Below, piece after piece: positions 1 through 7,403 of a stretch of 9,761 nucleotides of DNA (positions are counted from its first letter, which is position 1; each line of letters opens with the position of its first letter). The stretch is from Gammaproteobacteria bacterium (GTDB lineage Bacteria; Pseudomonadota; Gammaproteobacteria; Steroidobacterales; JABDKV01). Made by a program: the position numbers and the translations under genes. The notes beneath the pieces are model-generated. The model ran no database searches, had not been told where the DNA came from, and saw only the letters and a program-made list of their open reading frames with translations. The stretch is taken from assembly GCA_029862285.1 (NCBI GenBank), contig JAOTXR010000044.1, forward strand, positions 1 through 9,761, written 5' to 3'.

Positions 1-70
1 GGGCCCGGCGGGTAACGGCGCCGTGAGGGACTCACTGGACAAGGCCGCAGTCGCAGCCTGCGGCGAGTAG
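1..70 (+). CDS. possible 3' end of an upstream gene (partial)
   Basis: Frame 2 is open from the window edge to a TAG at 68-70 and would encode 22 residues ending AVAACGE. The other two + strand frames are closed by stops at 13-15 and 24-26, so this is the only + frame that can carry a gene end here. The fragment is too short to assign a family. It could equally be non-coding, or part of a minus-strand gene. No terminator follows it before the next gene at 169. Confidence 0.3.
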   Translation, partial: GPAGNGAVRDSLDKAAVAACGE

Positions 71-168
71 ACCGCCGCGGGATGTGATCTGGCACACACT
101 TCCCGTCACACCGCACTGCTAATCTTCCACGGCCAAGACCCGATTGAGCACACGGGAGAATCAGGCCG

Positions 169-1149
169 TTGTCTATACTCGTGACCGAAGAAACTGAAGC
201 TGCTGTCAGTCCGGCGGCAGGGAATATTGTGCACGTGGAAACGCGTTTTTCGATCGTGCATGACGCGTTGGTCAATGAGAGATCGCATCGCGATGACGCG
301 ATCGATCAATTTCTCGCGGCCCTGTATTCTGCGTTCGGTGACTTCAGGGTGGATGGCCCGGACAATGAGCCACTCGACGTTCGAATTCTCAATACGCTGA
401 CAGCGATGAAGCCATTGCGCGATTATTTTCTGGAGTTTGTCAATCTGGCAAATAAGGCTGACCGCCGTAACGACATTCACAGTGTAATTCGTCCGTTTCT
501 CGGCACGCTGCTGGCATACAAACATGCACCTCGCGAAGTTATTCATTTTAATCACCTGTGGTGCGATCATTATCGATTCGTCTTGCGGGAACTGTTTATC
601 CACGTAATTGCTTCATTGATAGTCGATTGTAATTATGAAGAAGCAAGAAAATATCTCGAAGCAGAGTATCTGTTCGAAACTGATCGGGGGCCGCAACGGG
701 CGAATTTCCTGAAGTTTGACGCCTATATCAAGTCAATCGATGAATTCCAGACGCGTCGCCTGCGTCAGCAGCGTTTGTCGCCTGCAGCAGATTTACTGAA
801 GGCTCGCGCCGATCGAAGTTTTGTTTCGTTCGGCGACATCATGCAGGCCGATTTTCTTCTCTGCATTCGTGGCCTGATGCATCATCAAAAAGGCCTGGCA
901 CGCTGGTTTCCGAGCACCCTGATCTACGCACAGGAATTTGAGAAGACGGGTTTCGATCTGTTCTTTGCTGCACAGTCGAAAAAGAAATTTCAGCCGATTC
1001 ATGTGCTGCTGGACGTCCGTAACAAGAAGGATTTGCTGCAGCGCTTCGAACAGGTTTCTAAGGATTGCTCGCTGGCTCAGTGGAAGTTGGGCGAAGTGCC
1101 GATTCCCTTTGATCGCTATATGGGGCTTGCAGCGCTGGCTACCGCCTAG
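169..1149 (+). CDS. uncharacterised helical protein, possibly acquired
   Basis: This gene encodes 326 residues of a family I cannot name. The chosen start is TTG at 169, preceded by GGGAG at 154-158 with a 10-nt gap; an in-frame GTG at 181 is the alternative. There is no signal peptide or clear membrane segment, so the product is probably cytoplasmic. The first 20 residues are low-complexity. The rest looks mainly alpha-helical, with aromatic/histidine-rich stretches (residues about 122-145, HFNHLWCDHYRFVLRELF) and later blocks LSPAADLLKARA, MQADFLLCIRG and WFPSTLIYA. These blocks faintly recall C-terminal regions of larger bacterial multidomain proteins, some annotated with AlbA-like or TIR domains; this is an unverified recollection. 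No catalytic motif is visible. Base composition is unusual: a hand count of 421-660 gives about 42% G+C, well below the neighbours. It is followed at 1162 by a separate promoter, so it is probably transcribed on its own. Confidence 0.8.
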   Translation: MSILVTEETEAAVSPAAGNIVHVETRFSIVHDALVNERSHRDDAIDQFLAALYSAFGDFRVDGPDNEPLDVRILNTLTAMKPLRDYFLEFVNLANKADRRNDIHSVIRPFLGTLLAYKHAPREVIHFNHLWCDHYRFVLRELFIHVIASLIVDCNYEEARKYLEAEYLFETDRGPQRANFLKFDAYIKSIDEFQTRRLRQQRLSPAADLLKARADRSFVSFGDIMQADFLLCIRGLMHHQKGLARWFPSTLIYAQEFEKTGFDLFFAAQSKKKFQPIHVLLDVRNKKDLLQRFEQVSKDCSLAQWKLGEVPIPFDRYMGLAALATA

Positions 1150-1161
1150 CCAGGACCTGGC

Positions 1162-1190
1162 TTGGCAGCACGACGCTCAGGGCTTATCCT
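1162..1190 (+). promoter_or_regulatory. sigma70-type promoter of the msrB operon
   Basis: A -35 box TTGGCA (1162-1167, 5/6 match to TTGACA) and a -10 box TATCCT (1185-1190, 4/6 match to TATAAT) are separated by exactly 17 nt. Counting the last -10 base as position -7 places the start site at 1197, the A of the msrB ATG. The region before that ATG has no Shine-Dalgarno sequence, which agrees with a leaderless transcript. This is inferred from sequence only. Confidence 0.5.
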
Positions 1191-1196
1191 GCCCCG

Positions 1197-1604
1197 ATGG
1201 GCAAAAATACTCCGGACGATGAGCGCAGCCGCCTCACATCGCTGCAATACGCTGTAACCCGCGAGAGTGCAACGGAGCCCGCGTTCAGCGGCGACTACGT
1301 GTATCACAAGGAAGACGGGACCTATCGTTGCGTTTGTTGCGATTGCGTTTTGTTTGATTCCGATACCAAATACGATTCCGGCTCGGGCTGGCCGAGCTTC
1401 ACGTCACCCAGCACCAGCGACACAGTGACGACAACTCTCGATACCAGTCATGGAATGCGCCGACTGGAAGTACGTTGCAGCAATTGCGATGCACATCTGG
1501 GCCACGTGTTCGAAGATGGACCTGGTCCGGACAGCAAGCGTTATTGCATTAATTCTGCGGCACTGAATTTTGCGTCAAAAGACAACTCTGGAAACAGCGA
1601 ATGA
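1197..1604 (+). CDS. msrB: peptide-methionine (R)-S-oxide reductase MsrB
   Basis: MsrB reduces the R epimer of methionine sulfoxide in oxidised proteins. The 135-residue protein is full length for a stand-alone cytoplasmic MsrB and has no signal peptide. The structural zinc is expected at two CxxC pairs, C45/C48 and C94/C97 ([12 protein letters not shown]). The active-site strand GSGWPSF is at 62-68, and the catalytic cysteine is C117 in RYCINSAAL. The position that holds a resolving cysteine in E. coli-type enzymes (GCGWPSF) is Ser63 here, so regeneration must use another cysteine or direct reduction. C47 and C50, next to the first zinc pair, are extra cysteines. ATG 1197 is the only reasonable start: the frame upstream has no start codon, and the N-terminus matches the length of known MsrBs. 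There is no ribosome binding site, and the promoter lies immediately upstream. The stop overlaps the next gene's ATG (ATGA). Confidence 0.96.
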   Translation: MGKNTPDDERSRLTSLQYAVTRESATEPAFSGDYVYHKEDGTYRCVCCDCVLFDSDTKYDSGSGWPSFTSPSTSDTVTTTLDTSHGMRRLEVRCSNCDAHLGHVFEDGPGPDSKRYCINSAALNFASKDNSGNSE

Positions 1605-2890
1605 ATCCCTTTGCCCGCGTGTTGCTCGCGTTGGTGGTTGCAATCGGTTTTTGCGCACCGACACAGGCGCGCACATTGATTCACGCTGGCCAGTTGCTGA
1701 ATCCAGGAGCCGGCTCGATGCAGCAGCTAACGATCGTAGTCAATGCCGACAGGATCGTTGCAATAGAAAACGGTTATACACAGCCAAAGCCCGGTGACGA
1801 GTTAATCGACCTGTCTGCGCTGACGGTGTTACCCGGTTTGATGGACATGCACGTGCACCTCACGACGCAATTCAGTCGTAGCACCTACCTCGAGAGATTC
1901 CAGCTGGGTGCGGCAGACGTGGCGTTGCGGGCGGCGGCAGCCGCGGAGAAGACGTTGCTTGCCGGTTTTACGACAGTGCGTGACCTTGGTGACAGCTACA
2001 ACGTGACCGTTTCGTTGCGCGAGGCGATCAGGAAGGGCTATGTCGATGGCCCAAGGATATACACGGCAGCCAAATCGTTGGCTACCACCGGTGGACATGC
2101 CGACCCCACCAACGGCTGGCGTATGGATCTGCGTGGCGATCCGGGACCGAAGGAGGGTGTGGTCAACGGTATCGACGATGTCCGCAAGGCCGTGAGGCAG
2201 CGTTATAAGGACGGTGCCGATCTCATAAAGATCACAGCCACTGGTGGGGTGTTGAGTGTTGCCAGGAGCGGCCAGAACCCGCAATTCACCGAAGCGGAGA
2301 TTGAAGCAGTGGTCGCCGCCGGCAAGGACTATGATTTCCACGTTGCCGCCCATGCGCATGGGGCCGAAGGGATGAAGCGAGCAGTGCGTGCCGGTGTCCG
2401 GTCGATCGAGCACGGGACTTACATGGACAAGGAAACGATGCGGCTGATGAAACGTCACGGTACTTTTTACGTACCGACCATTTCTGCCGGGGAATGGGTC
2501 GCGGAAAAATCCCGTGTGGACGGATTCTTTCCCGAACTGGTGCGCCCCAAAGCAGCGGCCATTGGGCCGCAGATCAGCGACACGTTTTCAGCAGCGCATG
2601 CCGCCGGCGTGAAGATCGCTTTCGGTACTGACAGCGGCGTGTCCGCTCACGGTGACAATGCCCGGGAATTTGTCCTCATGGTAGAAGCCGGTATGAACCC
2701 GGCTGAGGCCATCCGATCGGCAACGTTAACCGCGTCGCAACTACTCGGTGTCGAAGATATGCTTGGTAGTATCGAGGTGGGCAAACTGGCCGATATCATT
2801 GCGGTTTCTGGAGATCCTGGCGAGGATATAGGTGTCTTGCAGGACGTGCGCTTTGTCATGAAAGACGGAAAGGTTTACGCAAAACCCTAG
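1601..2890 (+). CDS. secreted metal-dependent amidohydrolase (Xaa-Pro dipeptidase/imidazolonepropionase-like)
   Basis: This is a 429-residue amidohydrolase-superfamily protein with a typical signal peptide (residues 1-23, likely cleaved after TQA), so it acts in the periplasm or outside the cell. C18 is not in a valid lipobox because Phe precedes it. The binuclear metal site is visible in order: H84 and H86 (MDMHVHL), K210 ([10 protein letters not shown], expected to be carboxylated), H251 (AHAHG), H271 (IEHG) and the catalytic D344 (FGTDSG). The flanking beta-sandwich is present at both ends, closing with [13 protein letters not shown] and KDGKVYAKP. Characterised relatives of this subgroup cleave dipeptides or N-acyl amino acids; the real substrate cannot be read here. 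Its ATG overlaps the msrB stop by 4 nt, so the two are likely translationally coupled. All ligands are intact and it looks fully functional. Confidence 0.93.
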   Translation: MNPFARVLLALVVAIGFCAPTQARTLIHAGQLLNPGAGSMQQLTIVVNADRIVAIENGYTQPKPGDELIDLSALTVLPGLMDMHVHLTTQFSRSTYLERFQLGAADVALRAAAAAEKTLLAGFTTVRDLGDSYNVTVSLREAIRKGYVDGPRIYTAAKSLATTGGHADPTNGWRMDLRGDPGPKEGVVNGIDDVRKAVRQRYKDGADLIKITATGGVLSVARSGQNPQFTEAEIEAVVAAGKDYDFHVAAHAHGAEGMKRAVRAGVRSIEHGTYMDKETMRLMKRHGTFYVPTISAGEWVAEKSRVDGFFPELVRPKAAAIGPQISDTFSAAHAAGVKIAFGTDSGVSAHGDNAREFVLMVEAGMNPAEAIRSATLTASQLLGVEDMLGSIEVGKLADIIAVSGDPGEDIGVLQDVRFVMKDGKVYAKP

Positions 2891-2896
2891 AGCGTC

Positions 2897-3172
2897 ATGA
2901 GCTACGTCCGAATCCTTGTCTCTTTTGTCGCCGGCAGCGCAGTTGTGTTGGTGATGCTGGTGGTGGGATTACGCGTATTCTACTCTGACGACGACCAGGC
3001 GAAATCAACGCTGGAGGCATTTGAAGTCGACTTGCTGACTCGCGAGGAGGCTGCGCGCCTGCTGGGCGAAGATCCGTTCAAGCGCCGGCTCCCGGATATG
3101 CCGCTGGCAGTACCTCAGCCGCAAGCTGATGAGGCTGAGGCGCCGGAACAGGCTGAACCGCCCGGGGCCTAG
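2897..3172 (+). CDS. small single-pass membrane protein
   Basis: This 91-residue protein belongs to no family I recognise. Residues about 5-28 form one hydrophobic helix (VRILVSFVAGSAVVLVMLVV). An acidic segment (SDDDQ) follows, then a short helical stretch (LLTREEAARLLGEDPFKRR) and a Pro/Ala/Glu-rich tail from residue 68 to the end. With an arginine before the helix and acidic residues after it, the tail is more likely periplasmic, though this is weak evidence. The ATG lies 6 nt after the amidohydrolase stop, so it is the last gene of the msrB operon. No strong ribosome binding site is present. Its TAG stop (3170-3172) overlaps the stop codon of the convergent gene by sharing CTAG. Confidence 0.7.
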   Translation: MSYVRILVSFVAGSAVVLVMLVVGLRVFYSDDDQAKSTLEAFEVDLLTREEAARLLGEDPFKRRLPDMPLAVPQPQADEAEAPEQAEPPGA

Positions 3173-4158
3173 CTGGTCTGGCGACTGGACAGAGACTCGG
3201 CCTGAGAAATCCAGCGGTCACGCACGATCCGCCCGGGAAAACTTTTCAGGTGACGGGCGACCCACAGGATGTCGTCATTGCTGAATTGTGCAATCTGATC
3301 GAAATGAAATATTCCCAGGGTGTTCAATTGCAGCTCCAGTTTGGGACCGATGCCAAAGATCGCCTGCAGGTTGTCTTTCTGGCCACGTGGCGCTGACAGC
3401 AGCCAGTCGGGATTATAGCCAGGCGATTCCTGTGATTGCTCATCCGGTGGGATCAGAAGGCCCTGTCGTTGCGCGGCTGCCGGTAGCTGCCCGGACGATG
3501 GCGATGCGGCCTCGCGCGACGGCTCCGGCACCGCGGATTTTGTGACAACCGCGTCTGTTTTCGTGGGTGCGGCTTCCCCGCGATCACCGACGCGTTGCGC
3601 GCGCAGCTCTTTCTGCAGCTTCGCGATCGTATTGATCGCGTGTTGGCGTTCCTGACCCATCCGCCCGATTTCAGTTTCCCGATCCCGCAGCCGTTCGATC
3701 AGCATTTCTTTTTCGTTGAGCAAACGGTTGCACTGACTCTCCAGCTGGTTTGCAGTGGCTTTTTGTTCGGCCAGGTGGCCCTGCAGTTGGGCGTTTATTT
3801 GCGCTGTATCCTTGTCCTGGGATGCGTCTGTCGCGGGGCGGGCGGAGGCCCGTCCACTGACCGTCTGCGCGGTACGCAGCGCGTTCAACGCTTTGTCGCG
3901 TTGCTGTATTTGCCGCTTCAGCGCCGCTATTTCCGCCTCAATTGCAGGACTGGCCGGCAACGGCCCGGTTGCGACAGAGTCTGCCGGTCTGGCCGTCTGG
4001 TGCTGTTGCTGTAGCTGTGAGACTCGCGCCCGCCATCGTGCCTCCACCGTTTCAGTCTGTCGGCGGGTTCCGAGCCCACGCAGCAACCAGCCCATCGTCA
4101 TGCCGATCAAAGCGGTAAACAGGAGACACAGTATTATTTGACCTACCAGATAAATCAT
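3169..4158 (-). CDS. inner-membrane coiled-coil protein with C-terminal helix-hairpin-helix domain
   Basis: Start chosen at ATG 4158, giving 329 residues. It lies one base after the stop of the upstream OmpA-like gene (GAATGAGATG on the minus strand), which fits translational coupling. A TTG at 4179 would add 7 residues. Residues about 3-25 are a membrane helix followed by a strongly basic stretch (RGLGTRRQ), so the rest should be cytoplasmic by the positive-inside rule. Coiled-coil-like segments span about 35-55, 71-97 and 117-188, with Ala/Pro/Gln-rich linkers between and after them. Residues about 262-325 form a helix-hairpin-helix module (LQAIFGIGPKLELQLNTLG, hairpin GIGPK 269-273, then FDQIAQFSNDDILWVARHL). 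Related C-terminal domains (HHH_5, COG3743-like) are annotated as predicted nucleic-acid binding; this is inferred, and the domain can also act in protein binding. No nuclease residues are seen. Confidence 0.9.
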   Translation of the reverse strand: MIYLVGQIILCLLFTALIGMTMGWLLRGLGTRRQTETVEARWRARVSQLQQQHQTARPADSVATGPLPASPAIEAEIAALKRQIQQRDKALNALRTAQTVSGRASARPATDASQDKDTAQINAQLQGHLAEQKATANQLESQCNRLLNEKEMLIERLRDRETEIGRMGQERQHAINTIAKLQKELRAQRVGDRGEAAPTKTDAVVTKSAVPEPSREAASPSSGQLPAAAQRQGLLIPPDEQSQESPGYNPDWLLSAPRGQKDNLQAIFGIGPKLELQLNTLGIFHFDQIAQFSNDDILWVARHLKSFPGRIVRDRWISQAESLSSRQTS

Positions 4159-4159
4159 C

Positions 4160-5389
4160 TCATTCGCTTTCAAACACAAATTCGATGCGCCGATTTACAG
4201 CGCGGTTGTCCGCAGTTTCGTTCGGCACCAATGGTCGTTCCTCGCCAAAGCCCTGGGCCGCCAGGCGACCAAGACTGATACCGCGGGTCACAAAGTGCTG
4301 CATGACCGATTCGGCGCGGCGCTGACTGAGGGCAAGATTGTTTTCCATCAGACCCTGATCATCGGTGTGGCCTTCGATATTGATGCGGGTTCCGGAGCAC
4401 GTCTTCAATATTATCGCGAGATCGTCGAGCAATCGCAGGCTATCGGCGGTCAGCTCGTTGCTGGCCGTGGCAAAGAGAATCCTGCGATCGTTCATCTCAG
4501 TCTTAAATTCCGATTCACAGCGGTTCGAGTTCTGCACCCGCGGCCGAGTCAGTTCATCGCGTGATGAAGCCTGGCCGCGCTGCGAAACTCGCGCAGCCAG
4601 TTCCGGTGAAGTGCGCAAAACAGACTCAAGTTCTGACCGGGCACCGGTCTCGGCGGTGCCCGCGTAGCCTTGGGGAAGTTGTTCTGCAACGAGCAGGCGA
4701 ATCCGTTCGTCGCCTTCACGAGTTGCCGTTATGCCGGTAACGTGCAGCGACTGTTCAACAATGTTGACTTCGCCAAATACGAGCTGGTCGACAATTTCCA
4801 ACGCGACAGCAGCAGCCTGCAGCCAACCCTCCGGGGCATTGTCGGTTTGTTGCAGTTGTACTTCGACCGCTGCGATACCGAATTGCGACTGAGCGAGTTC
4901 CACGAATTCGCGGCGCTGGCGTTCGCCGGGTACAGCTCCGTTGAGGATCAGTCGTTGATCCACCACTGTCAGCCGCGTACGGAAAGGCTCGTTTGTCGCC
5001 GGTAAATTGGTTTGGGCACCGCTAGCCGGGTCAGGGGCGACTGTACGCGTCCCTGGTGCCACTTTGGCCGGCGTTGCATTTTCCGTGACGTACTCGTCGA
5101 CAGTGCTCAGTTTGCTGCTGACCTTGCGGACTCCCCATATCGTAGCGCTACTCAGTGCAGCTTCCTGCGCTGCCGTATCGGGCGCGACGCCCGAGAGCGT
5201 GAGGTCCCGGCCGCTGAGTTCGATTTTTGCCCAGCTCATGCGTTGCTCACGCAGTTCTGCTTCGGCACGCCTGCCAAGCTCCGCTTCGATAGCCGGCACG
5301 TTGTGGCGGATACACAGTCCGCCGAAGACGATGATGGCCAGGCTCCCGGCGCCGATAATGGTCATGCGGTTGATGGATTCGCTGGTCAC
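4160..5389 (-). CDS. inner-membrane BON-domain and OmpA-like peptidoglycan-binding protein
   Basis: This is a 409-residue protein starting at GTG 5389, with GAGGG about 11 nt upstream on the minus strand; an ATG at 5365 (residue 9) is possible. Residues 9-28 are an uncleaved membrane anchor, leaving the rest in the periplasm. Residues about 37-98 are a BON-like domain (IELSGRDLTLSGVAPD and a conserved GVRKV turn). About 135-181 and 186-240 are two further weaker copies, the first with LILNGAVPGERQRREF. Residues about 300-407 are a complete OmpA-C domain: ILFATASNELT, INIEGHTDDQG (D343/D344), LSQRRAESV (R358), GFGEERPLVPN and NRAVNRRIEFVF. The Asp and Arg needed for meso-diaminopimelate binding are present, so peptidoglycan binding is likely. 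The BON copies probably bind lipid or partners. It is the first gene of an operon with the coiled-coil/HHH gene. Confidence 0.93.
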   Translation of the reverse strand: MTSESINRMTIIGAGSLAIIVFGGLCIRHNVPAIEAELGRRAEAELREQRMSWAKIELSGRDLTLSGVAPDTAAQEAALSSATIWGVRKVSSKLSTVDEYVTENATPAKVAPGTRTVAPDPASGAQTNLPATNEPFRTRLTVVDQRLILNGAVPGERQRREFVELAQSQFGIAAVEVQLQQTDNAPEGWLQAAAVALEIVDQLVFGEVNIVEQSLHVTGITATREGDERIRLLVAEQLPQGYAGTAETGARSELESVLRTSPELAARVSQRGQASSRDELTRPRVQNSNRCESEFKTEMNDRRILFATASNELTADSLRLLDDLAIILKTCSGTRINIEGHTDDQGLMENNLALSQRRAESVMQHFVTRGISLGRLAAQGFGEERPLVPNETADNRAVNRRIEFVFESE

Positions 5390-5422
5390 GCTGCGGGCGG
5401 CCCTCGCTGTGGATGATCAGTC

Positions 5423-5449
5423 ATTCTAACGGCGCCCCAGCCAGTGCAA
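5423..5449 (-). promoter_or_regulatory. candidate promoter of the OmpA-like gene
   Basis: Read on the minus strand, a -35-like TTGCAC (5449-5444) and a -10 box TAGAAT (5428-5423, 5/6 match) are separated by 15 nt, which is shorter than ideal. A start near 5416 would leave a leader of roughly 27 nt before the GTG at 5389. The rest of the divergent region 5390-5522 has no equally good promoter facing the antiporter; TTGTTG at 5465 with GATAAC at 5486 has a 15-nt spacer and is weaker. Confidence 0.35.
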
Positions 5450-5505
5450 AAGGGGCTGTTTATGTTGTTGCACGGGTTGGCTGCTGATAACGTATGGCGC
5501 ACACC

Positions 5506-5511
5506 AGGAGG
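5506..5511 (+). promoter_or_regulatory. strong ribosome binding site fixing the antiporter start
   Basis: AGGAGG lies 11 nt before the TTG at 5523, the start with the best Shine-Dalgarno for the antiporter. The spacing is slightly long, but the match is complete. Confidence 0.6.
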
Positions 5512-5522
5512 TCGGAGCACGC

Positions 5523-7403
5523 TTGGAGCATCATCTAACTGTAATCATCGTCGCAATAGTCGCGCTGGGTGTCGGTGCCCAATGGCTGGCCTGGCGGACT
5601 CATTTGCCGGCAATCATCCTGCTGGCCGTGGCGGGATTGCTGGCCGGCCCGGTGTTTGGCCTGATCGACCCGACTGCGGAGCTGGGTAACCGGCGGCCGT
5701 CCCTTATCAGCCTGTGTGTCGCCATTATCCTTTTCGAAGGCGGACTTAACCTGCAGCTGCATGAGCTGAAGGTGGCCGCGGCCGGCGTACGTCGTCTGGT
5801 GTACGCCGGGGTGCCGATTGCCTGGGGTCTTTCCAGCGCGGCTGCGCACTATATTGGCGGTCTCGGCTGGCCGGTTGCTTCCATCTTCGGCGCCATCATG
5901 GTGGTCACCGGCCCGACCGTGATCATGCCGATGCTGCGCCAGGCGCGTCTGAACCGCCGCACCGCGTCGTATTTCAAGTGGGAAGGCATCGTCAATGATC
6001 CAATCGGTGCGTTGCTCGCGGTGCTGGTGTTTCAGTTCATCTCTTTCCAGGATCTTGGGATTTCCGGTGTCGCCCGTGGTTTGGGGTGGGCGCTATTGTC
6101 AGGCGGTCTGCTGGGTGGTGTCGGCGGCTGGCTAACCGGCATGGCGTTCAAGAAAGGGATGGTGCCGGAGTACTTAAAATCGCCAGTGATGCTCGGGCTG
6201 GTGCTGGTCGTTTATGTACTGTCCAACCAGTTGCAAAGCGAAGCAGGGCTGCTCGCCGTGACAATCATGGGGATTACGGTGGGCAACATGCGTCTGGCCG
6301 GCATTCAGGACATGAAGCGATTCAAGGAATACATCACGGTCATGCTGGTTGCTGTGGTTTTCGTAATTTTGACTGCGGATCTCGACCGCGAAGTACTGGG
6401 TCGTATCGACTGGCGTGGTGCGGCCCTGGTCGCGGCCATACTACTGGTGACGCGGCCGGCTACGATCATGCTGGCTACGATAGGCGCCGGCATGGATATA
6501 CGCGATCGTCTGTTGCTGTCGTGGATTGCACCGCGCGGTATCGTCGCGGCCGCAACCGCGGGTGTCATGGCTTCAGCACTGGCGAATCGCGCTACTGAAA
6601 TCGGCGGTCCGGATGCTGCTTTGCTGGCAGCCGATGCGCAGCAATTGTTGCCACTGGTTTTTGCAGTCATATTCGCTACGGTTTTTTTCCATGGCATCAG
6701 TATCCGTTCGCTGGCGCGACGACTTGAGCTGGCCACGGGCGATCAGGCAACGTTGCTGATCGTCGGCGCCTCGCCCTGGAGCGTAGCGCTGGGAGCGAAG
6801 CTGACAGAAATCAACGTCGATGTGCTGATCGCGGACAGTTCATGGCAAAAACTGCGTAGTGCCCGGCTCGCCGGTGTGCCTGTTTTTTATGGCGAGATCC
6901 TGTCAGATTTTGCCGAGGAATCCGTCGAGATCAGTCATGTTGGCACCGTGCTTGCCGCGACCAGTAACGATGCCTATAACGCGCTGGTCTGCACGGCGTT
7001 GTCGCACGAAGTCGGACGCAGCAAGGTTTTTCAGTTACCGATGGGCGGTGGTGACGATGAGGATCCACGTGCGGTATCGAGACCCTTGCGCGGACAGCAG
7101 GCCTTTGATTCCGATTCGGTGTTCGAGAGACTCTGGCGTCTGCACGTGCGCGGCTGGAAGTTTTATCGCACCCGGATTACTGAAAACTATACCTACAGCG
7201 ATTTTCTGCGGGATTTTCCCGCCGAGGCAATCCAGATTCTCTTGTTATATGCCGACGGCAGTTTCCGGCTGATGTCGCCTGCCGATACCCGCGAGCCCGC
7301 CGTGGGCGCGACTATTCTCTATTTTGCACCGGAACGACAGGTAGCCAGGGAGCGGCTCGATATGGATACGGACAGCTCCGAACCGGCGCCTGCATCGGCA
7401 TGA
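5523..7403 (+). CDS. CPA-type cation:proton antiporter with cytoplasmic RCK (TrkA) domains
   Basis: A 626-residue antiporter of the NhaP/CPA1-like group starts at TTG 5523 (AGGAGG upstream). It exchanges Na+ or K+ for H+ across the inner membrane. Residues 1-400 contain about 12 membrane helices with the family signatures FEGGLNL (71-77), TGPTVI (129-134), the ion-binding ND pair N158/D159 in EGIVNDP, and SWIAPRGI (333-340, R338). Residues about 409-505 resemble an RCK_N/TrkA-N nucleotide-binding fold (TLLIVGAS at the start, D438 at the end of the second strand), and about 555-605 look like an RCK_C/TrkA-C domain. The expected GxGxxG loop is degenerate (GASPWS), so the usual NAD(H) contact may be altered. 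It is first in an operon with an alpha/beta hydrolase and a TerB-like gene; the stop overlaps the next ATG. Which cation it moves is not visible. Confidence 0.92.
   Translation: MEHHLTVIIVAIVALGVGAQWLAWRTHLPAIILLAVAGLLAGPVFGLIDPTAELGNRRPSLISLCVAIILFEGGLNLQLHELKVAAAGVRRLVYAGVPIAWGLSSAAAHYIGGLGWPVASIFGAIMVVTGPTVIMPMLRQARLNRRTASYFKWEGIVNDPIGALLAVLVFQFISFQDLGISGVARGLGWALLSGGLLGGVGGWLTGMAFKKGMVPEYLKSPVMLGLVLVVYVLSNQLQSEAGLLAVTIMGITVGNMRLAGIQDMKRFKEYITVMLVAVVFVILTADLDREVLGRIDWRGAALVAAILLVTRPATIMLATIGAGMDIRDRLLLSWIAPRGIVAAATAGVMASALANRATEIGGPDAALLAADAQQLLPLVFAVIFATVFFHGISIRSLARRLELATGDQATLLIVGASPWSVALGAKLTEINVDVLIADSSWQKLRSARLAGVPVFYGEILSDFAEESVEISHVGTVLAATSNDAYNALVCTALSHEVGRSKVFQLPMGGGDDEDPRAVSRPLRGQQAFDSDSVFERLWRLHVRGWKFYRTRITENYTYSDFLRDFPAEAIQILLLYADGSFRLMSPADTREPAVGATILYFAPERQVARERLDMDTDSSEPAPASA

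Noticed and set aside
90..104. Sigma54-like promoter TGGCAC upstream of the gene at 169
   Set aside because: The -24 part fits, but the -12 part (TTCCC in place of TTGCA) lacks the essential GC, so it is not a convincing site.
1148..1162. Short inverted repeat AGCCAGG/CCTGGCT after the first gene as a terminator
   Set aside because: The arms leave a 1-nt loop (or a 5-bp stem if opened) and no T-run follows.
1829..2458. Long open frame on the minus strand inside the amidohydrolase gene
   Set aside because: It is a mirror of a GC-rich gene; the + strand protein has all catalytic motifs, while the antisense product is Cys/His/Arg-rich with no recognisable domain.
3595..4141. Open + strand frames antisense to the coiled-coil/HHH gene
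   Set aside because: They overlap completely with a gene that has a clear membrane anchor, coiled coil and HHH domain, and their own translations show no family features.
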